From assembly GCA_940671915.1 (NCBI GenBank), contig CALNVZ010003426.1, forward strand, positions 7,434,999 to 7,498,998: 64,000 bases of DNA, read 5' to 3'. The notes under the pieces are model-generated. The model had not been told where the DNA came from. It was given only the letters and a program-made list of their open reading frames with translations, and ran no database searches. A program made the translations under genes and the position numbers. Below are positions 1 to 12,000 of this stretch, one piece after another. How positions within the stretch are numbered: position 1 is the stretch's first letter; every line of letters begins with the position of its first letter. Source of the stretch: Paracentrotus lividus. Taxonomy: Eukaryota > Echinodermata > Echinoidea > Camarodonta > Echinidae.

Positions 1-281
1 CGATTATTTCAAGAGGCGGGTGACAAAAGAGAAAAACTAAAAGAATCTTCCCTGCATGGCCTGTAGTCTAGTACTACCTGAGATCTGTTATCATCATATT
101 TTTCATAACAATAATTCATGTTTTTATTTTACTATTTTACTTTACTTTACAGCATTTCATGTGATATTGTATTTGAGCCACAATGTTCAGTTGTCGATCT
201 TTTGTGAATATTGTAAAATGGAAGGCTTGTCCCTTTGTATTCGAAATATCAATGTACGCACAGAACCAGTCATTTCTGAAA

Positions 282-412
282 TAATAATACTACTACTACT
301 ACTTCTAATAATAATAATAATAAAAATAATAAAAATAATAAAAATAATAACAATAATAATAATAATAATTATAATAATAACAATAATAATAATAATGATG
401 ATAAATGAAAAT
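282..412. repeat. ATA/CTA-rich low-complexity tract
   Basis: CTA repeats pass into long ATA and AAATA runs. This is plain microsatellite DNA; any reading frame across it only encodes isoleucine and leucine runs. Confidence 0.85.
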
Positions 413-1828
413 ATATATATAAATGAAAATAATGAAATATGGGGAAATGGGGTAATATCAGAAAAATGATGATTTGTTGCATATTTTCAAAAAAAAATGT
501 TAACAAGTTATAAGGCAGAAGGGGAAAACCAACATAGAAGAAATGTTCTTTTGCGCCGTTGCTATAAGGGGATCACATATTGAGGTGCGAGCAAGAATCA
601 TATATCATGATTATTCAGTAAAATATAATAACAGTATTGATTAAAATATCAGGATTTTGTAATAGTTTTATGATTTGGTGAAATAAATTTATCTTAATCT
701 GTGCTTGCAAGGAGGTCTAGATTTTATTTGGCAGCGGCATAAATTATCTTCTCTGAGTTATGAAGTTTTTCTTTTGGTTGCCCGATTGCACCGATTTTAT
801 TCATATTTTTTTTTCTTATTTGTTTTCTTTTTGTCTTTTGCTTTCCCATTCGTTGAACAAATATTGGGTCTATACTGCTCACCGAAATTAAATAAATAAA
901 AATATAACAAACAAACGTGAACAACCATTTTGTTTATGAATTAAATATCATGACATGACAGAAGGGCATGTTAATTTTTTTTTCTTCGTTCTTTTGTTGT
1001 TGATGTATGGATTTCAGTTTTTTTTTTGCAATACTCATGGCCTACAGGGATGTATATTAATTTTACTAGTACTCATAACTCAAAAGAAGACATACATTCC
1101 TGACATAAGCACAAGCACCATATGAAAACTGAGCACAATATAAAAAATACGACGTTTGGACCCAATTGTAAGTAAAGTTCGCAATCGTTTCATTTGGGAT
1201 AGAATGACAGGGGCAAAGTGCAATTTTTTTCTGTTTGCACAGCTATGAACATAAATAGATATTATGTTTCAAGATTTTTAACAAATTCCAAGTTCCTCAA
1301 TAAATATGACTTCACAACGATGGCAAAATTGTGTGTATTTGTCAATGGATTTGTATCGAATTTACGTGTGTATACATTAATTAAATGGTAACACTGTATA
1401 TGGGAATACGTTTCCGAAAACAATTTGTCTGGTATTGTATCCCTCTTTCTCTGAGCTATCTAATTTTCAGTTTTTATCAACAATGTTTAACTGATATGTT
1501 TTAGAATACGAATGTATACTGCTTTGATGAGCTGTATAGTACGAAATAAAAATAACATGTTGACCCCGCCAATTTGTTGGTAATTAGATACGAGTTAGAA
1601 TTATGGGGTTTATCAGTACCATTTTTTTATTTGTATATAATTACTCCTACTCATTATTGCGAAATTGCATCCGTTTAGTCGTTTCTGTGGTCATCATGTG
1701 GGGGAAAGGAATTGAGTTTTAAACGTGAACACTATTTTACGGTTTTCCTCAATAAAAACGCAATCCGTCACGAGACATTTTTTTAAGGTTTCAAAAGTGA
1801 AATACATGTACAACATTTATCATGCTCT

Positions 1829-1886
1829 CTCTATCTCTATCTCTCTATCTCTCTCTCTCCCTCCCTCTCTCTCCCTCTGCCTCTGC
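1829..1886. repeat. CT-rich microsatellite
   Basis: Imperfect CT and CCCT repeats run through this interval. No flanking duplication is visible. Confidence 0.8.
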
Positions 1887-3156
1887 TCCCTCCTACGTTA
1901 CACCATAGCAGAACATAAATCGTTGATTAATCAAATACCATCGTCTGATGAATTTCCATAAAGGCGAATTCTGCACGTGATTCTATTGGCATGGCAGGTA
2001 GAATTGGACTTTGACGCAATAAAGTTCTGAATCAGGTGACTACTGTGTTTGAAAAGTTCCTCTGCGTCACCTCGAGAAGCACTTCGGAGCAAAGCTACCT
2101 TGACCATGGGGATCAACTCGGGTAGAGGTACTATGAACATGATGAACATGATCTTCCTTGCTTTATCCACATAACATTCTGCATTTAATTCTGAGGGGGG
2201 AAATCTGACAATTTCTACTGGTAAGTTTTTTCACTCCTTTACGTCAGTTTATATTAGTCTCTATTAGTTCAGCGCTTCTGTTCACCATGTTCACGGGAGC
2301 GATACAGCGGTACACATGGTTATATTATCTGGTACAGATAGTGCTTGATTTGTTTGTTTATTCAAAAGGGGTGGGAATTGAAATTCGTTGGTAGAATTTG
2401 GTGATATATTTGCTTAATCATTTAGATATACTTAACAGCCCCTTTTCTTTTAATTGTAAATCAGTATTCACAGATGCAAAATCATATAGACCTGTTAAAG
2501 ACCAAGAAAAGTTTTCTTTTGGTGCTTTCAGTTATTAAAAGTTATCAATTCGAGGGTTATCCTATCGTTAAAACGTAAATGGATTGATTATACACTAAAA
2601 GGAAAAGGAAATAATCAAATATTAAAATGATCTTTTTTATGGGTAAAATTACATTATGAGAGAAGGGATATGACATCATACGGTGACACTTGCTTTGCGG
2701 ATTTTCTTTTTTAACGTAATGCACTTCTTAATGCACTATTAAATTGTGTAATTATTAATACATATAGCTAACATACATATATTTAGTTTCGTTAATCAAC
2801 ATACATTTAATGTTATTCCAATCTATTGAGTTGTTTGTCAGGAACTCTTTTAACTCTTGTGAATTAATAAGACAATATCGCCTTTCAAGGCAATTTAAAG
2901 ATAATCTAGTGTATTGGGAAAGATGAAGAAACTGAATGTCAGCTTTCCAGGTATTTTGATGCAATTTAGGAAGAATATAATGGTAAAAAGGTCCACTGTA
3001 AAGTATTGCTCTTCAATTGCCATAATAATTATATAATATCATATTTCTATTCTTTAGCGGGATGACGCTTTGTATTATTATGTAATATCCCGCAGATGAA
3101 TAGCATTTTTACGGATTTATGCCAATGCGAAAGACACACGAAGGGTACACGATATT

Positions 3157-3240
3157 TTCGTGATCAGAGCAATTAAATTAAAAAATATCCATGACCGTGG
3201 GTCCATCTTTGTTCAACTTCGGCAAAGTGCGATGTGGGCT
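3157..3240 (+). repeat. Diverged dispersed repeat, copy 1
   Basis: The block starts TTCGTGATCAGAGCAA and continues with a 'ccatgaccgtg.gtccatc' section and a 'gtgcgatgtg' section. It matches 3962-4034 in the same order and orientation, with substitutions. Nearby DNA on both sides is rich in 'ccttcg(c/t)' words, so both blocks may be parts of one larger decayed element. Confidence 0.5.
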
Positions 3241-3961
3241 AGACAATACTATACAATGGCGACACGATGGCATTGAGAGGGCGTCGAGATCTCGTGTTGC
3301 CTTCGCATTGCCTTCGTAGGGCAAAAATGCCCTACCCTACGATGCTCTAACGAAGTGAACCTTCGCATAGTCCATCGGGAGTTTTTTTTTGGGGGGGGGG
3401 CTGCCAAAGATTTTGCCGATGTATCGGAATTTGCTGCCGAAGCCTGAAAAACTCCACCGATGGTCATGGTGGTTTTAAGATTGTTAATTATACAGGCTAT
3501 ATCAAATAAAATGGTATAGTTCGAAAACATTCTGTTTAATTATGAAAATTAATCACAATCTATAGTATTCCATATTTCTATAAAGGAGGAAAATCAGGCA
3601 TTCTTTAGCATTTGATTTTTTTTCTTTTTTTTAAATCTCATTTGGTGGTGTAGATCCTGAGCTATGATCACTTTTCTATAATCAAGAAAATCTATTTTGC
3701 GCATGCTTTTCCATGGTCTACATTTAGGTTTAGCGCATTGTGGCCACGAATTCATCGCTCCGGAACAATAATGTGTGTGATATCGATTAGCTCCTCTTCG
3801 CACACTTTTTTTTAATGTGGTACCAAATACAGACATTATTTCAGAAGATGTCAAACCTTAATTATTTTTTATCGACTGGTTCCATTCTTTTGTAAACAGT
3901 CTGTAGTACTCCAAAATGGCCCGATGCTTTCGCGATGCTTTCGTGATGCTTTCGTGATGCC

Positions 3962-4034
3962 TTCGTGATCAGAGCAATATTTGGGTTTTTCCATGATCGT
4001 GTGTCCATCGTTGCTAACCATTGGGACAGTGTGA
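3962..4034 (+). repeat. Diverged dispersed repeat, copy 2
   Basis: This is a direct copy of 3157-3240. It shares TTCGTGATCAGAGCAA at its left edge and is preceded by short tandem 'gatgctttcgt' repeats (about 3930-3960). Confidence 0.5.
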
Positions 4035-4070
4035 CTCAAGCTTAAACACTTTCATAAACCCTAAATTTAT

Positions 4071-4087
4071 TATTATATTTTCAACAG
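4071..4087 (+). promoter_or_regulatory. Candidate splice acceptor of transporter exon 1
   Basis: A pyrimidine-rich stretch ending in CAG lies just before 4088. The reading frame of the transporter stays open from 4088 to the proposed ATG at 4175. The exon could therefore begin at 4088 and carry either 5' UTR or extra coding sequence joined to an upstream exon. Confidence 0.45.
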
Positions 4088-4174
4088 GAATACCAACATC
4101 TCATCGAATACTCATCTAATAATTTTTCTTCGAACGGAGAGGGCGTCCTATGCCTAGCTTTGATTTTACCCAAG

Positions 4175-4240
4175 ATGGGCAAGAGGGAAGATGAACAAGC
4201 GATTGTACCTGAAGGCAGCTTGAACGGTCATTTACTGGAC
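4175..4240 (+). CDS. Transporter exon 1
   Basis: This exon has 22 codons beginning MGKREDEQ, a short polar cytoplasmic N-terminus. It ends at a GTACGT donor in phase 0. A second GTAAGG donor 4 nt later would put exon 2 out of frame. Confidence 0.65.
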
Positions 4241-5981
4241 GTACGTAAGGAGTAAAAGTACTCATAGCCGTAGAAGTCTTATTTGTAGGAGGATGGGTGG
4301 TAGTAGTAGTAGTAGTAATGCACTGTTCGTCATAAAGGTGGAATATTCTTTTCTGACTCCAGCCAAATTATGTTGCTCCGGATTTAATTTCTTAAATGTG
4401 TTTGTCAGCGCTTTTATTTTCCGGGATCCTGGCTATATCTTGGACGTTCCCTCAACACTTCCCGGGGATTTTTCTTCCAAAAAATTTGTCACACGCGAAG
4501 ATGGCCATTTCGTCATTTTTTTTCTTATTTTGGGGGTACCTTTTTGTTTACGTTACCCACCAAGGCCCCCCTCAGTTCTATCCCAAGAAAACACGTCTGA
4601 GGTGTAGAGTTGTTATTGTTCTTCAAGTTAAATCTAGTTTAAGGGTTACAGGCTCGACTATTTTGTATAGGAAAGGGGTCAAAATGATTTTGATTGGGTT
4701 TCAAAATTGATTTTATTCATTTTTACACAATGACAGTTTATATTTTCCCTAAATTGCATTGTAAAATCCCCGCCAAACATTAATAAAAATAAAATATTTT
4801 GAATTGTGGCCATTAACAACCTTGCCATCAAGGCTAAAAAGAAAATTAGGGGTAAATGATAATAATTAAGGGTTAAACTTTTTTTTTTAATTTATTTATT
4901 TTGTTTTCAGCATTTAAGTGGAATGAAATATTCCGAATTTTCACCAATCACACTTTTTATAATACACAAATATAAATTTAACTTATAGACCAATATAAAC
5001 AATACACGTCAGACGCGTTTCCTGGGGGTAGGACTAAAGGGGGCTTGATCGGCCCCAAAATGAGAAAAAAATGACAAAAATGGGCATCATCGGGGATGAC
5101 AAAACTTTTTAAAAAAATTTTTTTTTTTTTTTTTTTTTTTAAATCCCCGTTTAGGATGTTTAAGATTTAGCCAGGGTCCCGAAAAATAAAAGCAGGGACA
5201 AACGTACTCAATGAATTAAAGCTGGAGGAAAATCATGTCGCTAGAGCTGGAAAAAAAATCCACCTTTATGACGGACAGTGTAGTAGTAGTAGTAGTAGTG
5301 TTTATTTATTTATTTATTTATTTATTCACAATATTTTAGCAGGACACCCAATCAACAGAAGTTGCTCTCCCTTGGGGTCCTGCAATATATACACATAAAA
5401 ATACAAAAATCATACATTAAACATCATTACGTATATCAACATATAAGTATAAATATATACACAGTCATAGTCACAAATATAATTATCAAAAAATGAAATA
5501 ACATACTACAAGTTGGGTAAAAAGAAATAAGAACTTTAACTTATGAAGAATGTTGGGCTAGAATGAAGATAAATGATTAATCAAGTATTGTCAGAAAAAT
5601 GCAAAAGTTTGAATATTTTGGCATGATGGTTCTAAATTGTTCCAGAGTGAGACGGCTAAAAAATGAAAAGAATGTTTAAACGATTCTACATTACATTTAG
5701 GGGAATGTAATTTGTTTTGAGACGATGATCTAGTTCCATACGTGTGTAGGTCTTTTCTAAACTTAAACATTTTATTCAAACATGAGGGGGCCATACCTTT
5801 CATACATTTAAACATCAACAAATATCGGAAATAAAGAACTCTATGTTCAAAGCGCATCAAATTTAAAGAAGTGAATAATGTATCAGAAGGAGTCATAAAA
5901 TCTGGTTTTAAAATTATTCTAGCAGCCCTTTTCTGTAACTTGTTTAATCTATCTGTATCGTCCTTATATCTATCCCCCCCC

Positions 5982-6029
<48 letters not shown>

Positions 6030-9000
6030 ACAACAATAATCAAGTATGGGCATAACCATAGCATTATACATGGTAAGTAAAGTATTTTGATTAACATAAT
6101 TACTTAATCTTCTTATGACACCAAGATTCTTACTAACTTTACTCGATACCTTGGAAACATGTTCCTTCCATGAAAGTGTATTATTTATCGTCACACCTAA
6201 ACATTCAAAAGAAAAAACTTGCTTAACACTATTGTTATTACAATTTATATTAAAAGTGGTATAATTATAATGTGATAATCTAGCTCGCGTACCAACTAGC
6301 ATGCATTCAGTTTTCTCATAATTTATCATCATACGATTTTTTTTTCTAACCAATCAACAATATATTTTAAATCTTCTACTAATTTGTTTTGTATTTCAAT
6401 TAAAGTTGTACCTTCCACATCGATGTATCGTCTGCATACATAAAAATTTTGGAATGTTTTAGAACCTTAGGCATATCATTTATAAATATTGAAAATAATT
6501 TCGGCCCTAAGATTGAACCCTGAGGAACGCCTTTACATGTTGCTCTGCTTATGGACAGAGTTCCATTTACACTAACTCGTTGGGTTCTATCAAATAAATA
6601 AGAATGAAACCACTTAATGGCATTCGAGAAAAACCATGGTGTTTTAACTTATATAATAACAATTCTAAATCTACGAGGTCAAACGCTTTTCTCAAATCAA
6701 TGAACATAACACCAATTATGTTGCCATTATTAATACTTGTATACCAATCATTGACCATATAAACTAAGGCTGTTTCAGTAGAATGATTTTTTCTAAATCC
6801 GAATTGATTTTCTGATAGTATATCAGATTCATTCAAAAATGATTCTAATTCTTTGTTAACAATCTTTTCAATAATTTTAGATATTACATTCAAGACAGAT
6901 ATAGGTCGGAAATTGTTCATTTCTTCAAAACTTCCTTTTTTATGAAGAGGTAAAATGTTAGCTTCTTTCCATTCACGAGGAAAAGAACAAGATAAAAATG
7001 ATATATTTATCAAACTCACAAGTGAGGGAATCACACATTCACCACATAATTTAAGTATTGTATAGCTTATGCCATCTAAACCACAAGAAGCTTTTGTGTT
7101 TACACTTTTTAGGGCATTTAAAACAATATCATAATTTACAATAGGTAAGTCAAAAGTTACACTTCCTTGAGGTAAATTGTGTTGAGGGAACACCTGACTG
7201 TCGCATGTTCCTCTGTTATCAGAATTATTAATCAAGTCCTTTGTAACTGATATAAAATAATTATTAAAGTGATTTGCAATAGAAACCGGTTCATTAATTT
7301 CATTGCTTTCGACTACTTTTTTATTTAAAGGAGGTTTACCTTTGGCCGGTAATATTTTTTGATACATTTCCATAGTTCACCACTGTTATTTTTACATTAA
7401 AAAATTTTCTTATGGAAATATTTCTTTTTTATTGATTTAACTGCATTGTTGACTTTATTTCTTAGTTTCTTATACATACTCCAATCAACTTCAGAATTTG
7501 ATTTATAAACTTCTTTAATTTCTTGTCCCGCTGTATCATTATATTCCATATGTCACTTGTTATCCAAGGTGAATGTTTTTCTCTAATTCTCCGTGTTTTC
7601 AGCGGTAAGTGAGTATCAATAATTTTTAATATAGAATTCTTCCAGTTTTCCCATAAAAAGTCAATATGGTTATTTTGATTCAGAAAGCTCCAGTCAATAC
7701 TACATAAATCGCGTTTAAAACCATTCTCATTGAAACGTTTAAAACACCTGTATCTTATACATTTAGATTCCTTCGTTATCTTTTTACTATTCAAATTTCC
7801 AAAAATCATGAAATGGTCACTGATTGATATGGTGATCACTCCATATTCAACAAATAACTCGGGTTTAGTACATTGCAATACATCTATGATGCTTTTTGTA
7901 TTATTAGTGATTCTAGTCGGAGTGTCAATCAGTTGAACAAATTGATATGTTTCATTTATATAGAGCTTTAAGCGAACGTGTTTCAGTACAAGATTTGGCT
8001 TTATCAAAATTACAGTTTAAATCACCCATTAAGACTAATTCAAAATTTTGAGGCATTTTACTAAGCATATCATCATATTTACAAAAAAAGTCATTCGTCG
8101 CACTTGGTGGTCTATACAAACATATAATTTTGTAAATAAAAGGAGTAGAAAATTTAGGACATACTACAATGTTGCTATTGTTGTAGTACAAGTAGTAGAA
8201 GTATGGGCAGCCGGGATGGTTGTCCAGGGATTCTATATCCTTGTACCTGCCTAAATACTAGTATAATCTCCAGTTTCAATTGAAACACAATCACAACTTT
8301 TCCACCACCCAGGCTGCCAAAGGTCTTGGAGCTGTGACTACTGGCATCTTCATAGTAGGCGAGATGGCAGGAACAGGTGTCTTAGCGCTACCAAGAGCAA
8401 TCGTGGATGCAGGTTAGTATCCAGTATTGGAATGGTTACGGCGCAGAGAGCGCTATGTTTGGTACCGTATCAGGAAAACTACACCTGGACAATTACCCCT
8501 AGGACAACCACGCCCTATAGAAAAAAAAATTCCGGCCTTCGGCCAGCCATAAGCTGTATCAGCTGTAGGGGTAGGTTTAAGGTGTCGATCGGCTGAAATC
8601 ATGTACATATTTTTTTTTTTTTTTGGCTCCTTTCGGCGCCCCTTTGAGGTAATTTTGGCACCTTTTTTGGGTGTCCACCCGGGGGGCGCGGGCCCGTAAA
8701 GCTCCCCCCCCCCACCCCCAGAATACGCGCATGAATAGCTCAACCTACAACAGCAGAAACATCATGAAAGCGCTCATGTAATGGATTAAACCACATTGCT
8801 GATTTGTATGTGAATAGGCTATCATAGTTCTTATAATACGCAGATCAATAATTTATATCGGTTTGAATATTTCTTATTAAACATCAGCTGATCGAATAAT
8901 CTGGGGAAAAAACATTAAAAAAAAACATACAGAATGACTTAAGATAACTGAAATCATTTCAATTATTGATATGACCGGAAAAAAAGCAAAGAAAATGGGA

Positions 9001-12000
9001 TCCCGTTTCATTTCCCATTTTCTTTTCTCATTATTTAATAAAACCCTCAAAATAAATTCCTCTACTCGACTTTGGTCCATGATCACGTCTGTTCGTCCTC
9101 GGATCTTGGTGGGCAAAGTGGGTGGAGCTAGTTGTTATGGGCAACGAAGCGTTCGTTAACTTCTTTTCATGATTTTCTCAAGCTGTAAAATGAGGCTGAC
9201 TGCAATATTCTAAAATCCACTGAAATACTCAAAAACCAGCAAAACTGTGAATATACACCTCTCCTTTGGATATGGATGTATCAAATAAACCAATTTATCA
9301 AACAATTGGGAGATTTTTTGTTCAGTTTTATGCTTTTTGAAAGCGTCATCAAAATGATCTTCAAAATATAGAAAATATGAAAGCTTTTGTAAATTTCACT
9401 TTTTTTAATATCTGGTAATTTTTTAATAGTTTAAAAATGTTAATATAATGAAAATTAGAAGTTTTTAGAACTGATGCAGTTGTTTGCTTTTTCGTTCCAG
9501 TTTATATGACTTGGGGACAAGCAGTTGAAGTCAGGTAAAAACATATCAATTCTACTCCACGTGAAATGTAAATCTAACGTATGACATTAAATCTTAACAT
9601 AAAGACGCGTCCATTATTTGAGGAGGGGAAACGCAACATTACATTCATGAGTTTAGTGGAAATACATGCATCTGAGCGGCGCAGAAAATTATACGGCTCT
9701 ACATTAATGTCAACAAAACCCGCGCTAATGCTACAGTCACACAGACACTTACGTATAGATACGTTTTTGTTGTTTAAATCTCATTTCATCTTCTATTTTA
9801 TAATTTCTTACGTATTTCTTTGTTTTACTGGATGAACGATATTATCACTATTACCACTGCTGACTATGACGGGAAGGCATCCTTGGGGATCCGCAGAAAA
9901 GAAAAGAATTTTTGGACGCAACCGGACGTAACTCAACGTAAGTGTCTGTGTGACTGTAGCATAACGGCGGGAAGCGACCGATTGACAACTGCATGCAATT
10001 ATTACTTAGCGTAAAAAACTCGCCTAAGAAAACTTCCCTGTCGGTAAAATGGTATTATCAGTCGATCCGTCGAGAAATTCGTCATGGACATGAAATAAAT
10101 AATTGAACTTTTATCATAGTTTTCGTAGGTAGATGCTTCAGACCAGATTGGGAAAGACATTTTGGCAAGCCTATAACACCATTGTGCTAAAGTTGTAATC
10201 AAATCTTTATTTCACATAGGTTGATGTTCCTAACGATTATTGATATAAATAGTGATCTTGTCACATCTTGCGAAGACGCCGTCCACATGCGTTATGCATG
10301 TGATATGCGGAAATATTGACCCATCGAGTAAAGATTCGTTTGTGATAATGTTCAAAGTGACAGGACTTTTTTAACCAATCGAAATGAATGTACCATATTT
10401 GGAAAGCTGAGAATTCAAGCTTTAAATAACTGCTTGTCATTAAGGTGTAAATATAATTAATGCGTAATCGAGGGAGATGACTATACCAGCTGTTTGAGCT
10501 ATTTGAGGAGCAAAATTGGGCCATATTGTACAGGATTTGATCTTACTAGATTTCGAATTGACTCAAGTGACAGGACTTTTTTTTCCCTTTGCAATAAGTT
10601 ATTCCTATTTTTGAAAAATTCTGACTCTAGCGTACTTATTCAAGTTGATCATTTCTTTTAAAAGGTAGTTGTCCCCATGATCAAAAAACAAAGTGAAAAA
10701 AACTGTGCAAATTAACCAAAAAGTCTATGGCCGCTTTTGCTTTGCGTAGAGTGAAGCGCCCTCTCTTCTAAGTTTACAACTAATATTTATGTCCTTTGCC
10801 CGAATTTCACAAACGTGTTTAGTTACCATTGGTCTAATATCAATATGTTTAAACCACCGGATTTAGACCATGGTCTAAATTTTGGTATTCACAAACCACC
10901 TGATTTAGACCATGGACTAACTAAACCACGTTTGTGAATTCGGGCCAAATATGTTTTTAAAAATAAAACCTTATTTTAGTTACATGCATATTTTATCGGC
11001 ATGTCAATTGTTTATTTTTCATTATGATTATGAAATAAATCATTGAGATGAAAATTAGGAGTTTGGAAATACAGTGTATGTCTATGTTTCGTAGGATAAG
11101 TGCTGCTGAAAAGAGAAAACTGGGTTCATATTTCATTCGAAAAGTCGCCAAATTGAAAATACCAGCGTTTGGTGACGGGTTGATTGCCCTGTCTTGTCCG
11201 CCGAAGAATCTAGTCCCTTTCCGGTATTACGTAATGTTTCACACGTACCATGATGACTTATTGCTGGTTTGTAGTAATTCTTCTAATTATTGGACATGTA
11301 GATATTCCGGTTTACCTATAATAAGGATGCATGGAACATGCCCAACACATATGGATAGCATGGACATGTTCTTAAGTTTAAAGCTCGTGTTTATGTTGAC
11401 TGAAAATAATTGGAAATATGCTGACGACGTGCCTTCCTGAAGACACCACCTTGGTGAAGGTAGCCACGGGAGATCGTCGGTCTAGAAATCACAACGATCA
11501 CACTACGATGAACTACGGTGATCATTGTGAATACTAGACCGACGATCTCCCGGGGCTGCCTTTTGTAAGGTGGTGTCTTCAGGTAGTCACGTCGTCAGCA
11601 TATTTCCAATTATTTTCAGTCAACATATCACGAGCTTTAGACTTAAGAACATGTACATGTTATCGATATGTGTTGGGCATATTCCATGCAGCCTTATTAT
11701 AGGTAAACCGGAATATCTACATGTCCAATAATTAGAAGAATCACTACAAACCAGCAATAAGTCATCATGGTACGTGTGGAATATTACGTAATACCGGAAT
11801 GGGACTAGATTCCTCGGCGGACAAGACAGGGCAATCAACCCTTCAACAAACGCTGGCATTTTCAATTTGGCGACTTTTTGCATGAAATATGAACCCAGTT
11901 TTCTCTTTTCAGCAGCATTTATCCTACGAAACATAGACATACACTCTATTTCCAAACTCCTAATTTTCATCGCAATGATTTATTTTATAATCAAAATGAA

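Larger units (their letters stand above)
1..4087. other. AT-rich intergenic DNA upstream of the transporter
   Basis: No exon with convincing coding character is visible. The stretch contains an ATA/CTA-rich low-complexity block near 282-412, a CT-rich microsatellite near 1829-1886, a T-run/G-run junction near 3381-3410 and a diverged repeat pair (3157-3240 and 3962-4034). A promoter for the transporter may lie here or further left, but I cannot place one. Confidence 0.6.
5301..8175 (-). pseudogene. Degenerate CR1/L2-type non-LTR retrotransposon (LINE)
   Basis: Reading on the - strand, the order is endonuclease C-terminal half, reverse transcriptase, C-terminal region and a 3' tail of TAAA/TTTA repeats next to a short hairpin (about 5330-5380). 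Such an element copies its RNA into DNA at a nicked target. It is dead: it is truncated inside the endonuclease and frameshifted near 8000, 6630 and 6420. A homopolymer expansion near 5983-6029 adds a further disruption. Both ends adjoin TAG-like repeats. It lies in transporter intron 1, opposite to the gene. The clade call rests on motif style only. Confidence 0.88.

Noticed and set aside
1931-2170. Possible small - strand exon with a hydrophobic start
   Set aside because: It begins at GTG, has no convincing splice sites or known homology, and is short enough to be chance.
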